Assembly: GCA_035267045.1 (NCBI GenBank)
Contig: DATFMH010000045.1
Location: 1-7,901, forward strand
Direction of reading: 5' to 3'
From: DATFMH01 sp035267045
GTDB taxonomy: Bacteria; Bacteroidota; Rhodothermia; Balneolales; DATFMH01
DNA: 7,901 nucleotides
Shown: one piece after another, positions 1 to 5,534 of the stretch
How the letters are laid out: each line of letters opens with the position of its first letter
Numbering within the stretch: position 1 is the first letter of the stretch
The notes under the pieces: generated by a model
The model's input: only the letters and a program-made list of their open reading frames with translations
The model's database searches: none
What the model was told of the DNA's origin: nothing
Translations under genes and position numbers: made by a program

Positions 1-30
1 ATGTGGTTGGTTGTCAGTCGCCTGTCGTCC
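1..30. repeat. Degenerate GTTGGTYGTC repeat, copy A
   Basis: This stretch at the window edge matches a segment on the other side of the methyltransferase gene. Bases 1-23 align to 963-985 with 19 of 23 identical. After a short indel, the following CTGTCGTC (22-29) matches 991-998. The word TCCGTGCT at 28-35 recurs at 67-74. It codes for nothing I can see and resembles low-complexity GTC-rich intergenic repeats. The left end may continue outside the window. Confidence 0.5.
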
Positions 31-46
31 GTGCTCATTTTAAATA

Positions 47-76
47 TCTGCGGTTATCCGCGTAACTCCGTGCTTA
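47..76. repeat. Three tandem degenerate 10-mers (TCYGCGTNA type)
   Basis: Three adjacent 10-base units read TCTGCGGTTA, TCCGCGTAAC and TCCGTGCTTA, each opening with TCYG. The first two also make a small perfect inverted repeat, GCGG-TTAT-CCGC (50-61). From general knowledge, degenerate tandem words of the TCTGCGT / TCCGTG kind are scattered in intergenic DNA of many bacteria, with no agreed function. The array lies 36 bases past the stop codon of the methyltransferase gene, so it would be in that gene's 3' untranslated region if transcription continues. It is not a convincing terminator, because the stem is only 4 bp. Confidence 0.5.
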
Positions 77-111
77 AAAAATATGCACCTGCTTCCCCTC
101 TATGTGATTAC

Positions 112-918
112 TTAATTGCCATGCAACTTTGTCGTAACATCATAAAGAGCGATACCAAGAGCCATTGCGGCATTTAAACTTTCCACACCCCGGGAAGTAT
201 TAAAACCGGTTATGCCAACTCGAATTCTTTTTTCTTTAATAAGGGAATCATCAATACCCTGTGCTTCGTTTCCAACTACTAATACCGTTCTTTTTGGGGG
301 TTTAAAAGCCGATAATGATTGCACTCCGGGACTTCCATCCAATAATACTACTTGCCAGCCCTGATCTTCCAAATAACCCAATGTTTCATTCATTGAAACT
401 GTCAGACATGGGAGTATTCCGGTAGCACCCGCGGTACTTCGGACGACCTTGGGATGATATTGGTCAACAGTACCCTTACCCAGAACGACCCCTGCTGTTC
501 CAAACCATACAGCAGTCCGTAGTATGGTTCCCAGATTACCTGGGTCCTGTATCCGGTCGAGTGCTACAATACACCCTGTTTTATCCTTCAGATCATCTAA
601 GGATACTTCTTCGGGTATTTGGCACAGTGCCAGTATTCCCTGTGGATTTTCGGTGTCTGAAATATCTGTAAAATCAACAGAAGGAACAGTAAACCATTTT
701 ATATCAGCAATTAACTTTTGCCATTTTTGATCTTCCCACAAATGATTTGAGTCATCAATGTACAAAGCTTGTACCCTGATCTTATCATTTTCCAGAATCT
801 GCTCAACCGTCCGAAGTCCTTCTGCAATAAATAATCCGGATTCCACCCGGTATTTCTTACGCCCAAGTTTTCTTAGTTCCGTCAATTGACGATTTGAGAT
901 CTTTTTTAACTGATTCAT
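112..918 (-). CDS. SpoU/TrmH-family RNA 2'-O-methyltransferase
   Basis: This is a predicted S-adenosylmethionine-dependent enzyme that methylates a ribose 2'-OH in rRNA or tRNA in the cytoplasm; the target nucleotide cannot be told from sequence. The 268 residues match the usual length of the RlmB/TrmH/YsgA-like group. Residues 1-105 form an N-terminal RNA-substrate-binding region with the typical SNRQLTELRKL and GLFIAEG words. The knotted catalytic domain follows. Motif 1 is at about 121-136 (DPGNLGTILR, with N128 and R134), motif 2 at 211-222 (VVGNEAQGID) and motif 3 at 236-252 (GVESLNAAMA). I chose the ATG at 918 over an in-frame ATG at 963. The extra 15 residues match nothing in the family, and a promoter-like sequence overlaps them. 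Motif 3 looks about three residues longer than usual and lacks the common IP pair. The gene stands alone between repeat-rich gaps. The family call is firm; the specificity is open. Confidence 0.93.
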   Translation of the reverse strand: MNQLKKISNRQLTELRKLGRKKYRVESGLFIAEGLRTVEQILENDKIRVQALYIDDSNHLWEDQKWQKLIADIKWFTVPSVDFTDISDTENPQGILALCQIPEEVSLDDLKDKTGCIVALDRIQDPGNLGTILRTAVWFGTAGVVLGKGTVDQYHPKVVRSTAGATGILPCLTVSMNETLGYLEDQGWQVVLLDGSPGVQSLSAFKPPKRTVLVVGNEAQGIDDSLIKEKRIRVGITGFNTSRGVESLNAAMALGIALYDVTTKLHGN

Positions 919-923
919 AATGA

Positions 924-956
924 TAAAAGTATAGCTAATGAGAACTAACCGTTCAA
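924..956 (-). promoter_or_regulatory. Candidate promoter of the RNA methyltransferase gene
   Basis: Read on the minus strand, TTG (956-954) lies 20 bases before TATACTTTTA (933-924). This resembles the Bacteroidota primary-sigma pattern of a -33 TTTG and a -7 TAnnTTTG, although the final G of the -7 box is absent. The element ends five bases before the ATG at 918, so a transcript from it would have almost no leader. That fits the lack of any Shine-Dalgarno sequence and argues against the ATG at 963. This is a pattern match only. Confidence 0.35.
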
Positions 957-962
957 TGATCA

Positions 963-998
963 ATATGGTTGGTCGTCGGTGGCCTCCCGTCTGTCGTC
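963..998. repeat. Degenerate GTTGGTYGTC repeat, copy B
   Basis: This is the counterpart of the repeat at 1-30, on the opposite side of the methyltransferase gene and in the same orientation. Of the first 23 aligned bases, 19 match. An insertion of about seven bases (around 985-990) then separates the shared CTGTCGTC. The inserted part includes GCCTCCCG (982-989), which occurs again at 1017-1024. Its GTCTGTC (989-995) is complementary to GACAGAC (1028-1034), so it could pair with the neighbouring hairpin arm. Confidence 0.5.
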
Positions 999-1011
999 TT
1001 CTATATGTAAA

Positions 1012-1025
1012 TCTGTGCCTCCCGG
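1012..1025. repeat. TCTGTGCC-type repeat, copy 1
   Basis: TCTGTGCCTCCCGG here and TCTGTGCCCTCCCTGG at 1494-1509 differ only by two single-base insertions. The two copies lie about 480 bases apart in the same intergenic gap and in the same orientation. Both look like members of the degenerate TCTGTG/TCTGCG intergenic word family also seen at 47-76. Confidence 0.4.
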
Positions 1026-1050
1026 CAGACAGACGTGTTCCGTTTGTCTG
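1026..1050. repeat. 10-bp inverted repeat / hairpin
   Basis: CAGACAGACG (1026-1035) pairs with CGTTTGTCTG (1041-1050) along ten positions, with one G-T wobble at 1032/1044 and a five-base loop, TGTTC. No run of T follows on either strand, so it does not look like an intrinsic terminator. It lies about 110 bases upstream of the methyltransferase start and 570 bases upstream of the outer-membrane protein start. It could be a palindromic repeat unit of the REP or MITE sort, or a protein-binding site. Confidence 0.6.
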
Positions 1051-1064
1051 AATTGAGATTTATC

Positions 1065-1123
1065 GGATTGATGGATAGTTGTATGGGGATTATCATCCGT
1101 TTATCCGCTCATCCCAATAATCC
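1065..1123. repeat. Phased GGAT / ATCC words in inverted orientation
   Basis: GGAT occurs at 1065, 1073 and 1087, followed by ATCC at 1095, 1103, 1111 and 1120. The ATCC words are spaced 8, 8 and 9 bases apart, and the first two GGAT words are 8 apart. GGAT-TATC-ATCC (1087-1098) makes a small central inverted repeat. The outer arms 1065-1076 and 1095-1106 match as inverted copies at 9 of 12 positions. The regular spacing and mirror layout suggest either a decayed tandem repeat or clustered binding sites. Confidence 0.45.
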
Positions 1124-1258
1124 AAATTCTGACTTTTGAAGACCATTTGTTACATAAAAAATGTCCCAATTTCGCAACTTTTAACCGGGTTAATAATTAC
1201 TTCATTAATTTAACACACTCAATAACCTAATAACTTTACTTTGTTCCTACTTTAATAA

Positions 1259-1462
1259 ATGCTTTACCCACATAATTGCCCCTACAATATGACACATGAA
1301 ACTTATATCTGGTTTATTGCTTTTATTATGATCATACCCACCGTTATCCTCCTTAACATCAGGGAGAACATTTGTTTTAAGATCAGAACTTTAAAACCAG
1401 TTTGTTTAGGCTTTCACAAGTGTGAAATTTTTGATTTGTATGCTATACAACTTTCCTATTGA
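1259..1462 (+). CDS. Doubtful small membrane protein ORF (67 residues)
   Basis: I do not recognise this product. A second in-frame methionine at residue 11 opens a hydrophobic stretch of about 20 residues (TYIWFIAFIMIIPTVILLNI), which could span a membrane. A basic, cysteine-containing tail follows. TTACTTTG at 1236-1243 resembles a Bacteroidota -7 box but has no clear upstream partner, and there is no Shine-Dalgarno sequence. Hydrophobic runs arise easily in AT-rich non-coding DNA, and this gap is otherwise repeat-rich, so chance or a gene remnant is as likely as a real gene. Confidence 0.18.
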   Translation: MLYPHNCPYNMTHETYIWFIAFIMIIPTVILLNIRENICFKIRTLKPVCLGFHKCEIFDLYAIQLSY

Positions 1463-1493
1463 TCCTTGGCCATTGAGACACTTACAATTTATC

Positions 1494-1509
1494 TCTGTGC
1501 CCTCCCTGG
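1494..1509. repeat. TCTGTGCC-type repeat, copy 2
   Basis: TCTGTGCCCTCCCTGG corresponds to the segment at 1012-1025 with two single-base insertions. It continues into GGTTAAATA. From general knowledge, words of the form CTCTGTG ... GTGGTTAAA are recurrent in intergenic DNA of diverse bacteria, and this looks like a decayed member. It lies about 110 bases before the outer-membrane protein gene. Confidence 0.4.
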
Positions 1510-1617
1510 TTAAATAAAAATCCGGCTTAAATATTTTACCATAAAATTATAAGTTGTAGTTTCACATACTCAGGGGGGAAACTTCGCGTGGATCCGCTTA
1601 TTTAATCTCAAATTGTA

Positions 1618-3582
1618 ATGACCGTATTAAAAAAAACAGGGGTAGTTTTATTTTTGACGGTAATATGCTTACCGGTTACAGTCTACGGTCAATTTTGGAA
1701 TTTGGGACTCCGGGGTGTATCGGATTTTTCGCGTCAATTGGATGCCATGCAATGGAATATGAATGGTGCATATGCCAGGGATTTTTCGAATTTCTCCATC
1801 AAATTGCACAACAATTTCAATTCCCGGCTCTACTTAATAAATGGTAAAGCACAAAATATACAAGATGAAAATCAAGCCGGGTTAAATTTGGTTAACTGGT
1901 TTAACCCATTGATAGGTTTCTCTGCAGAAGCACAATCGTATACTTTTTCAACAAATAATATATCGCATAATGAATTGTTGGCGGGTCCTTCTTTCCGCCT
2001 GAATCCGGAAGTAACAATTCGTCCATTAATCGGGTTAATGTCCGATAAACGCAGTGGCCATGTCGACCAGGGGCCATCGGTGGGCCTGGAAACGGATTTT
2101 AAGCCGATGACAGTAGGTGAAGTATCATTGAATCCGGATTTGAAGGTACATTACGCTAACATTAATCCCCGTAAATCACATACATACTCTATCGGAACAC
2201 AAGCCTTATATGACAATAACGGCATCAAGATGAAGGCGAATATGCATATGGGTGAAACGAGAAGAGATAGTTACCAGCCCAGCAGTTTTTTAAACAGAGA
2301 TGTCACCGATGTTGTTGAATCTATTATAAGTGATAGCACACAATTAGATATAAATCTCAATTTCCCTATCGTACATAATCTCACAGGACAAACGACATTC
2401 TATTCATTAACCAATGTTCGCAGATTCATTAATAATGACCTGGTTCAAACTACCAGCAACGATTTGTACGACTCCCGTTTTGTCCGGCAGGAAATGAATT
2501 TGACTTTTTCAGCCAATTATCAATTAGGCATCGGTCAGTTGAGCAGCGGTTTTACCTATTCTCTAGTCAATACCGATTCGCGATTGATCAATACCGACAG
2601 CCTGCCGGCTGAAAGGGTTCGACGCCGTCAGGATATCCTGCTAAATTCAGCTTTTAATCAACATCAATTTAGCCTATTTACGAATAACAGCATCCAAATT
2701 GGCCATACAAACAATTTACAAACTCAGGGCAGAATCAGTATTCTTCATTACGATACACCAGAAATGAATTTTGATGACCGTGATGAATTATCATTCCTTA
2801 TCAGCCTTTCAGATGAACAACATTTTACCAATTATCTTACCGGCCGGATAACATTAGCCGGTGAAGCCTTTCATAATGTTTTTATATTTTCTCAACGCAG
2901 TATAGAGAATCATTGGAGACGTTCTATTCGTTTAATACCTGAAATTGACTGGCAACCAACCTCTCATATTATCATTAAACAGCACTTTCTTATTCGGGCA
3001 AACTATACGGTTTATGATTTCCAACTCGCCGGCCAACCATCTAACGATCAATCATCACGTGAATATGGTTTCACAACAACTGCCGATATTACATTATCAC
3101 CAGGCTGGAATCTTACTCTTCAAGGTTCAAGAAATGAATTACGGATAGGCAGGCTTTACTGGAAGCAATTTGGCGAGGTTCCCCTGGATACTCTTATCAC
3201 CTACGGCTCGCGGTTTCAGTTATCTCACAATATAAATGGCATTGAAATAAGTGCCGGAATGCGTGCACTTTTGAAATACGATCATCTGCAGGCTGCCAAA
3301 ATTCAAATTACCGTTCCTGGAAATGGGGTCAATCAAACAATATCTCGTCTCGCTCCCGGCCGGCAAATTACTCTACAATGGGGACCGACAGTTGAAATTA
3401 AAATGCCTATGTCTCCGAGAAATGAATTGTACATCGAAGGATGGTTGCAAAAACAGAACATCAGGAAGAGGCTTTATACTTCCTACCCAAATATTTATGC
3501 GGACAAATTCCGAAACGCGGAACATAAGTGGGATACACGTATTTTCCCCAATCTTACAATCCATGCAAAGTTTTATTTTTGA
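1618..3582 (+). CDS. Probable outer-membrane beta-barrel protein, unassigned family
   Basis: I cannot place this 654-residue protein in a named family. Residues 1-24 are a classic Sec signal peptide: two lysines, a hydrophobic core (VVLFLTVICLPV) and a likely cut after VYG, before Q25. Cys17 does not sit in a lipobox, because Ile precedes it. The mature part is rich in alternating polar and hydrophobic strands joined by Asn/Asp/Ser-rich turns, and it ends KFYF. A C-terminal aromatic residue on the last strand is the usual signal for the BAM machinery that inserts barrels into the outer membrane. No TonB box, plug domain, OmpA-like domain or type IX sorting domain is visible. A conserved-looking segment near residues 220-250 (FLNRDVTDVVESIISDSTQL) sits between strands. 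The ATG at 1618 places the signal peptide at the very start and has no Shine-Dalgarno sequence. A transport or surface role is inference only. Confidence 0.8.
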   Translation: MTVLKKTGVVLFLTVICLPVTVYGQFWNLGLRGVSDFSRQLDAMQWNMNGAYARDFSNFSIKLHNNFNSRLYLINGKAQNIQDENQAGLNLVNWFNPLIGFSAEAQSYTFSTNNISHNELLAGPSFRLNPEVTIRPLIGLMSDKRSGHVDQGPSVGLETDFKPMTVGEVSLNPDLKVHYANINPRKSHTYSIGTQALYDNNGIKMKANMHMGETRRDSYQPSSFLNRDVTDVVESIISDSTQLDINLNFPIVHNLTGQTTFYSLTNVRRFINNDLVQTTSNDLYDSRFVRQEMNLTFSANYQLGIGQLSSGFTYSLVNTDSRLINTDSLPAERVRRRQDILLNSAFNQHQFSLFTNNSIQIGHTNNLQTQGRISILHYDTPEMNFDDRDELSFLISLSDEQHFTNYLTGRITLAGEAFHNVFIFSQRSIENHWRRSIRLIPEIDWQPTSHIIIKQHFLIRANYTVYDFQLAGQPSNDQSSREYGFTTTADITLSPGWNLTLQGSRNELRIGRLYWKQFGEVPLDTLITYGSRFQLSHNINGIEISAGMRALLKYDHLQAAKIQITVPGNGVNQTISRLAPGRQITLQWGPTVEIKMPMSPRNELYIEGWLQKQNIRKRLYTSYPNIYADKFRNAEHKWDTRIFPNLTIHAKFYF

Positions 3583-3633
3583 CTCTTTGTTTATCTATAT
3601 TAATGCTAAATATAACGTCGAATAATTCACTAA

Positions 3634-3663
3634 TTGATTAAGCATAATTTTATTTTTTATAAT
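3634..3663 (+). promoter_or_regulatory. Candidate promoter of the ALDH7 gene
   Basis: TTGATT (3634-3639) and a perfect TATAAT (3658-3663) are separated by 18 bases, a sigma-70-like arrangement 55 bases before the ATG at 3719. The region is very AT-rich, so a chance match is quite possible. No TAnnTTTG-type box stands out in this gap, and no terminator is obvious after the upstream gene, so read-through from 1618-3582 cannot be excluded. Confidence 0.25.
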
Positions 3664-3718
3664 TAAATAACGCTTTTTCATCGGGATTTAACCTTAATAA
3701 ACAAAGACAACATCAAGT

Positions 3719-5245
3719 ATGGATTTTTTAAAAGAATTAGGTATTGAAAAAGTAAATCAGGGTACCATAACCGGACAAAATCGGTATGGTGATGTTAATA
3801 AAGATACTATTACCAGTTTTACGCCTATTGATGGTAAGGAAATTGGCAAGGTTACAGTTTCTACGCGTGAAGAATATGATCAAGTGATCGATACCGCACA
3901 TAAAGCTTTCAAAACCTGGCGAATGACTCCTGCCCCGCAGCGTGGAGAAATAATACGACAAATCGGTCTGGAGTTACGGAAATACAAAGAACCTTTAGGA
4001 AAACTTGTTTCTTATGAAATGGGCAAAATATATCAGGAAGGGCTTGGTGAAGTCCAGGAAATGATAGATATCTGTGATTTCGCTGTTGGTCAATCGCGTC
4101 AGCTGTATGGTTATACCATGAAGTCGGAACGGCCGGAACACCGGATGTTTGACCAATACCACCCGTTGGGTGTTGTGGGAGTTGTCAGTGCATTTAATTT
4201 CCCGGTTGCCGTATATAGCTGGAATGCTATGATTGCCGCAGTCTGTGGTGACGTGATTGTATGGAAACCTTCAGAAAAAACACCTCTCTGTGGGGTGGCT
4301 GTGAATAATATCATTTCAAAAGTTTTAAAAAGAAATGATCTGCCGGACGGTATTTTTAATATGATTACCGGTGCACGTGAAGTGGGTGAATATATGACAA
4401 CTGATAATCGTGTCCCCCTTATTTCGGCAACAGGTTCCATACGCATGGGTAAACAGGTCTCGCAGACTGTTGGTGCCCGTCTTGGAAGAACCATCCTGGA
4501 ATTAGGAGGTAACAATGCCATCATCATATCGGAAAACGCCGATATCGAAATGGCCATCCGTGCTACTGTATTTGGTGCAGTTGGTACGGCCGGACAGCGT
4601 TGTACATCCACACGGCGGTTAATTGTTCAGGACTCCGTATTCGACCAGGTCAAAGACCGCCTAATCAGTATTTATAAAAACATATCCATTGGAGATCCAC
4701 TCAATCCGGATAACCTTGTAGGCCCCCTGATCGATAAAGAAGCCGTTGATAACATGCAAAAAGCTCTTAAACGTCTGAAAAATGAAGGAGGTAAAGTTCA
4801 TTACGGTGGAGATGTCCTGAGTGGGAATGGATATGAAAACGGACAATATGTCGTTCCTGCTATTTGCGAAGCGGAGAAAGATTTTGATATCATACAGGAA
4901 GAGACATTTGCCCCCATACTTTACCTGATCAAATACAGTGATCTGGATGAAGCATTGGAAATTCATAACGGAGTGGTTCAGGGACTCAGTTCTGCTATGT
5001 TTACCCTTAATATGCGTGAAAGTGAACGTTTCCTCAGTGCCATAGGCTCCGATTGCGGAATAGCTAATATCAATATCGGAACAAGTGGTGCCGAGATTGG
5101 TGGTGCATTTGGTGGTGAAAAAGAAACCGGTGGCGGACGCGAATCGGGTTCCGATGCCTGGAAAGGATATATGCGGCGTCAGACCAACACTATCAACTGG
5201 AGCAAAGAATTGCCGTTGGCTCAAGGCATCAAATTCGATGTTTAG
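3719..5245 (+). CDS. ALDH7-family (antiquitin/AmaB-like) semialdehyde dehydrogenase
   Basis: This is an NAD(P)-dependent cytosolic aldehyde dehydrogenase. By family, the likely substrate is alpha-aminoadipic semialdehyde (in equilibrium with piperideine-6-carboxylate), which it oxidises to 2-aminoadipate in lysine breakdown. The 508 residues are typical. Visible landmarks are Asn160 in FNFP (oxyanion site), Lys183 in WKPSEKTP (cofactor), ATGS at 237-240, Glu261 in LELGG (general base), Cys295 in GQRCTS (nucleophile), with Arg294 before it as in antiquitin, and Glu395 in EETFAP. The stretch at 455-487, with SGAEIGGAFGGEKETGGGRESGSDAW and YMRR, is the hallmark of ALDH7 rather than of other ALDH families. 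The ATG at 3719 gives the expected N-terminus and has no Shine-Dalgarno sequence. A strong terminator follows. No other lysine-catabolism gene is in the window, so the substrate is inferred from family alone. Confidence 0.94.
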   Translation: MDFLKELGIEKVNQGTITGQNRYGDVNKDTITSFTPIDGKEIGKVTVSTREEYDQVIDTAHKAFKTWRMTPAPQRGEIIRQIGLELRKYKEPLGKLVSYEMGKIYQEGLGEVQEMIDICDFAVGQSRQLYGYTMKSERPEHRMFDQYHPLGVVGVVSAFNFPVAVYSWNAMIAAVCGDVIVWKPSEKTPLCGVAVNNIISKVLKRNDLPDGIFNMITGAREVGEYMTTDNRVPLISATGSIRMGKQVSQTVGARLGRTILELGGNNAIIISENADIEMAIRATVFGAVGTAGQRCTSTRRLIVQDSVFDQVKDRLISIYKNISIGDPLNPDNLVGPLIDKEAVDNMQKALKRLKNEGGKVHYGGDVLSGNGYENGQYVVPAICEAEKDFDIIQEETFAPILYLIKYSDLDEALEIHNGVVQGLSSAMFTLNMRESERFLSAIGSDCGIANINIGTSGAEIGGAFGGEKETGGGRESGSDAWKGYMRRQTNTINWSKELPLAQGIKFDV

Positions 5246-5269
5246 TCATATTTATCGAAGATTCTACAC

Positions 5270-5305
5270 AATGGGCTCCACCTGAAAGGTGGGGCCCATT
5301 TTTTT
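5270..5305 (+). terminator. Strong intrinsic terminator after the ALDH7 gene
   Basis: ATGGGCTCCACC (5271-5282) pairs with GGTGGGGCCCAT (5288-5299) over 12 bp with a single T-G wobble and a five-base loop, TGAAA. An A-T pair at 5270/5300 extends it. Seven T (5299-5305) follow directly. It starts about 25 bases after the dehydrogenase stop codon and separates that gene from the channel gene downstream. Confidence 0.92.
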
Positions 5306-5473
5306 CATATACCGTGCCTGGCGGCACCCTGCACTTTATTACTTAAACTCCATAACATTGTCTGGCTGTTCAATGCATACCGTTGAAGAAGGCTTTGCAA
5401 ACTGGAATCTTTTTATAGAAATAATAATTTAGTATAACCCGAACTCTATATTATATTTAATACATTGAATGAC

Positions 5474-5506
5474 TATTCAGCATAGTTATTAGTAATATAT
5501 TCAGCA
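5474..5506 (+). promoter_or_regulatory. 9-bp direct repeat upstream of the MscS gene
   Basis: TATTCAGCA occurs exactly at 5474-5482 and again at 5498-5506, with starts 24 bases apart. It ends 28 bases before the channel start codon. Paired direct repeats just upstream of a gene can be operator half-sites, but the region is AT-rich and no promoter is clear, so this is only a candidate. The rest of the gap (5306-5534) contains a short GTGCC-TGGC-GGCAC hairpin at 5314-5327 and nothing else I can support. Confidence 0.25.
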
Positions 5507-5534
5507 AACAATCAGTTAATATTATTTCTTAAGG

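Larger units (their letters stand above)
919..1617. other. Repeat-rich intergenic gap of about 700 bases
   Basis: This gap separates the divergently transcribed methyltransferase and outer-membrane protein genes. Bases 963-1125 are dense in direct and inverted repeats, listed separately. From about 1131 it turns AT-rich. It carries one doubtful small ORF (1259-1462) and a second TCTGTGCC-type repeat at 1494-1509. A run of six G at 1573-1578 and an imperfect palindrome, GCGTGGATCCGC (1586-1597), lie just before the outer-membrane protein gene. I see no tRNA and no transposase remnant. The promoter of the gene at 1618 must lie here, but I could not pick a convincing one. Confidence 0.7.

Noticed and set aside
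919..963. Upstream in-frame start (ATG at 963) for the RNA methyltransferase
   Set aside because: The 15 added residues do not resemble the family N-terminus, and a promoter-like sequence lies inside this stretch. The ATG at 918 gives the expected MNQLKKISNRQL start.
1026..1050. Intrinsic terminator
   Set aside because: The stem is good, but no T-run follows on either strand, and it lies upstream of both flanking genes.
963..1125. CRISPR array
   Set aside because: The repeats are short, degenerate and partly inverted, with no regular 20-40 base repeats and unique spacers.
1586..1597. Imperfect palindrome GCGTGGATCCGC before the outer-membrane protein gene as an operator
   Set aside because: It is short, built around a common GGATCC core, has one unpaired base and occurs once; nothing else supports a regulatory role.
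1666..1668. Lipoprotein cysteine in the outer-membrane protein signal peptide
   Set aside because: The residues before Cys17 are TVI; a lipobox needs a small residue (Gly, Ala or Ser) at -1. A signal peptidase I cut after VYG fits better.
3323..3625. 100-residue plus-strand ORF overlapping the end of the outer-membrane protein gene
   Set aside because: It is an out-of-frame reading of the barrel gene's 3' end, without a recognisable product.
4111..5224. Two long antisense ORFs (4111-4611 and 4661-5224, minus)
   Set aside because: They lie opposite the clearly conserved ALDH7 gene and their translations have no recognisable domain; they are codon-structure shadows.
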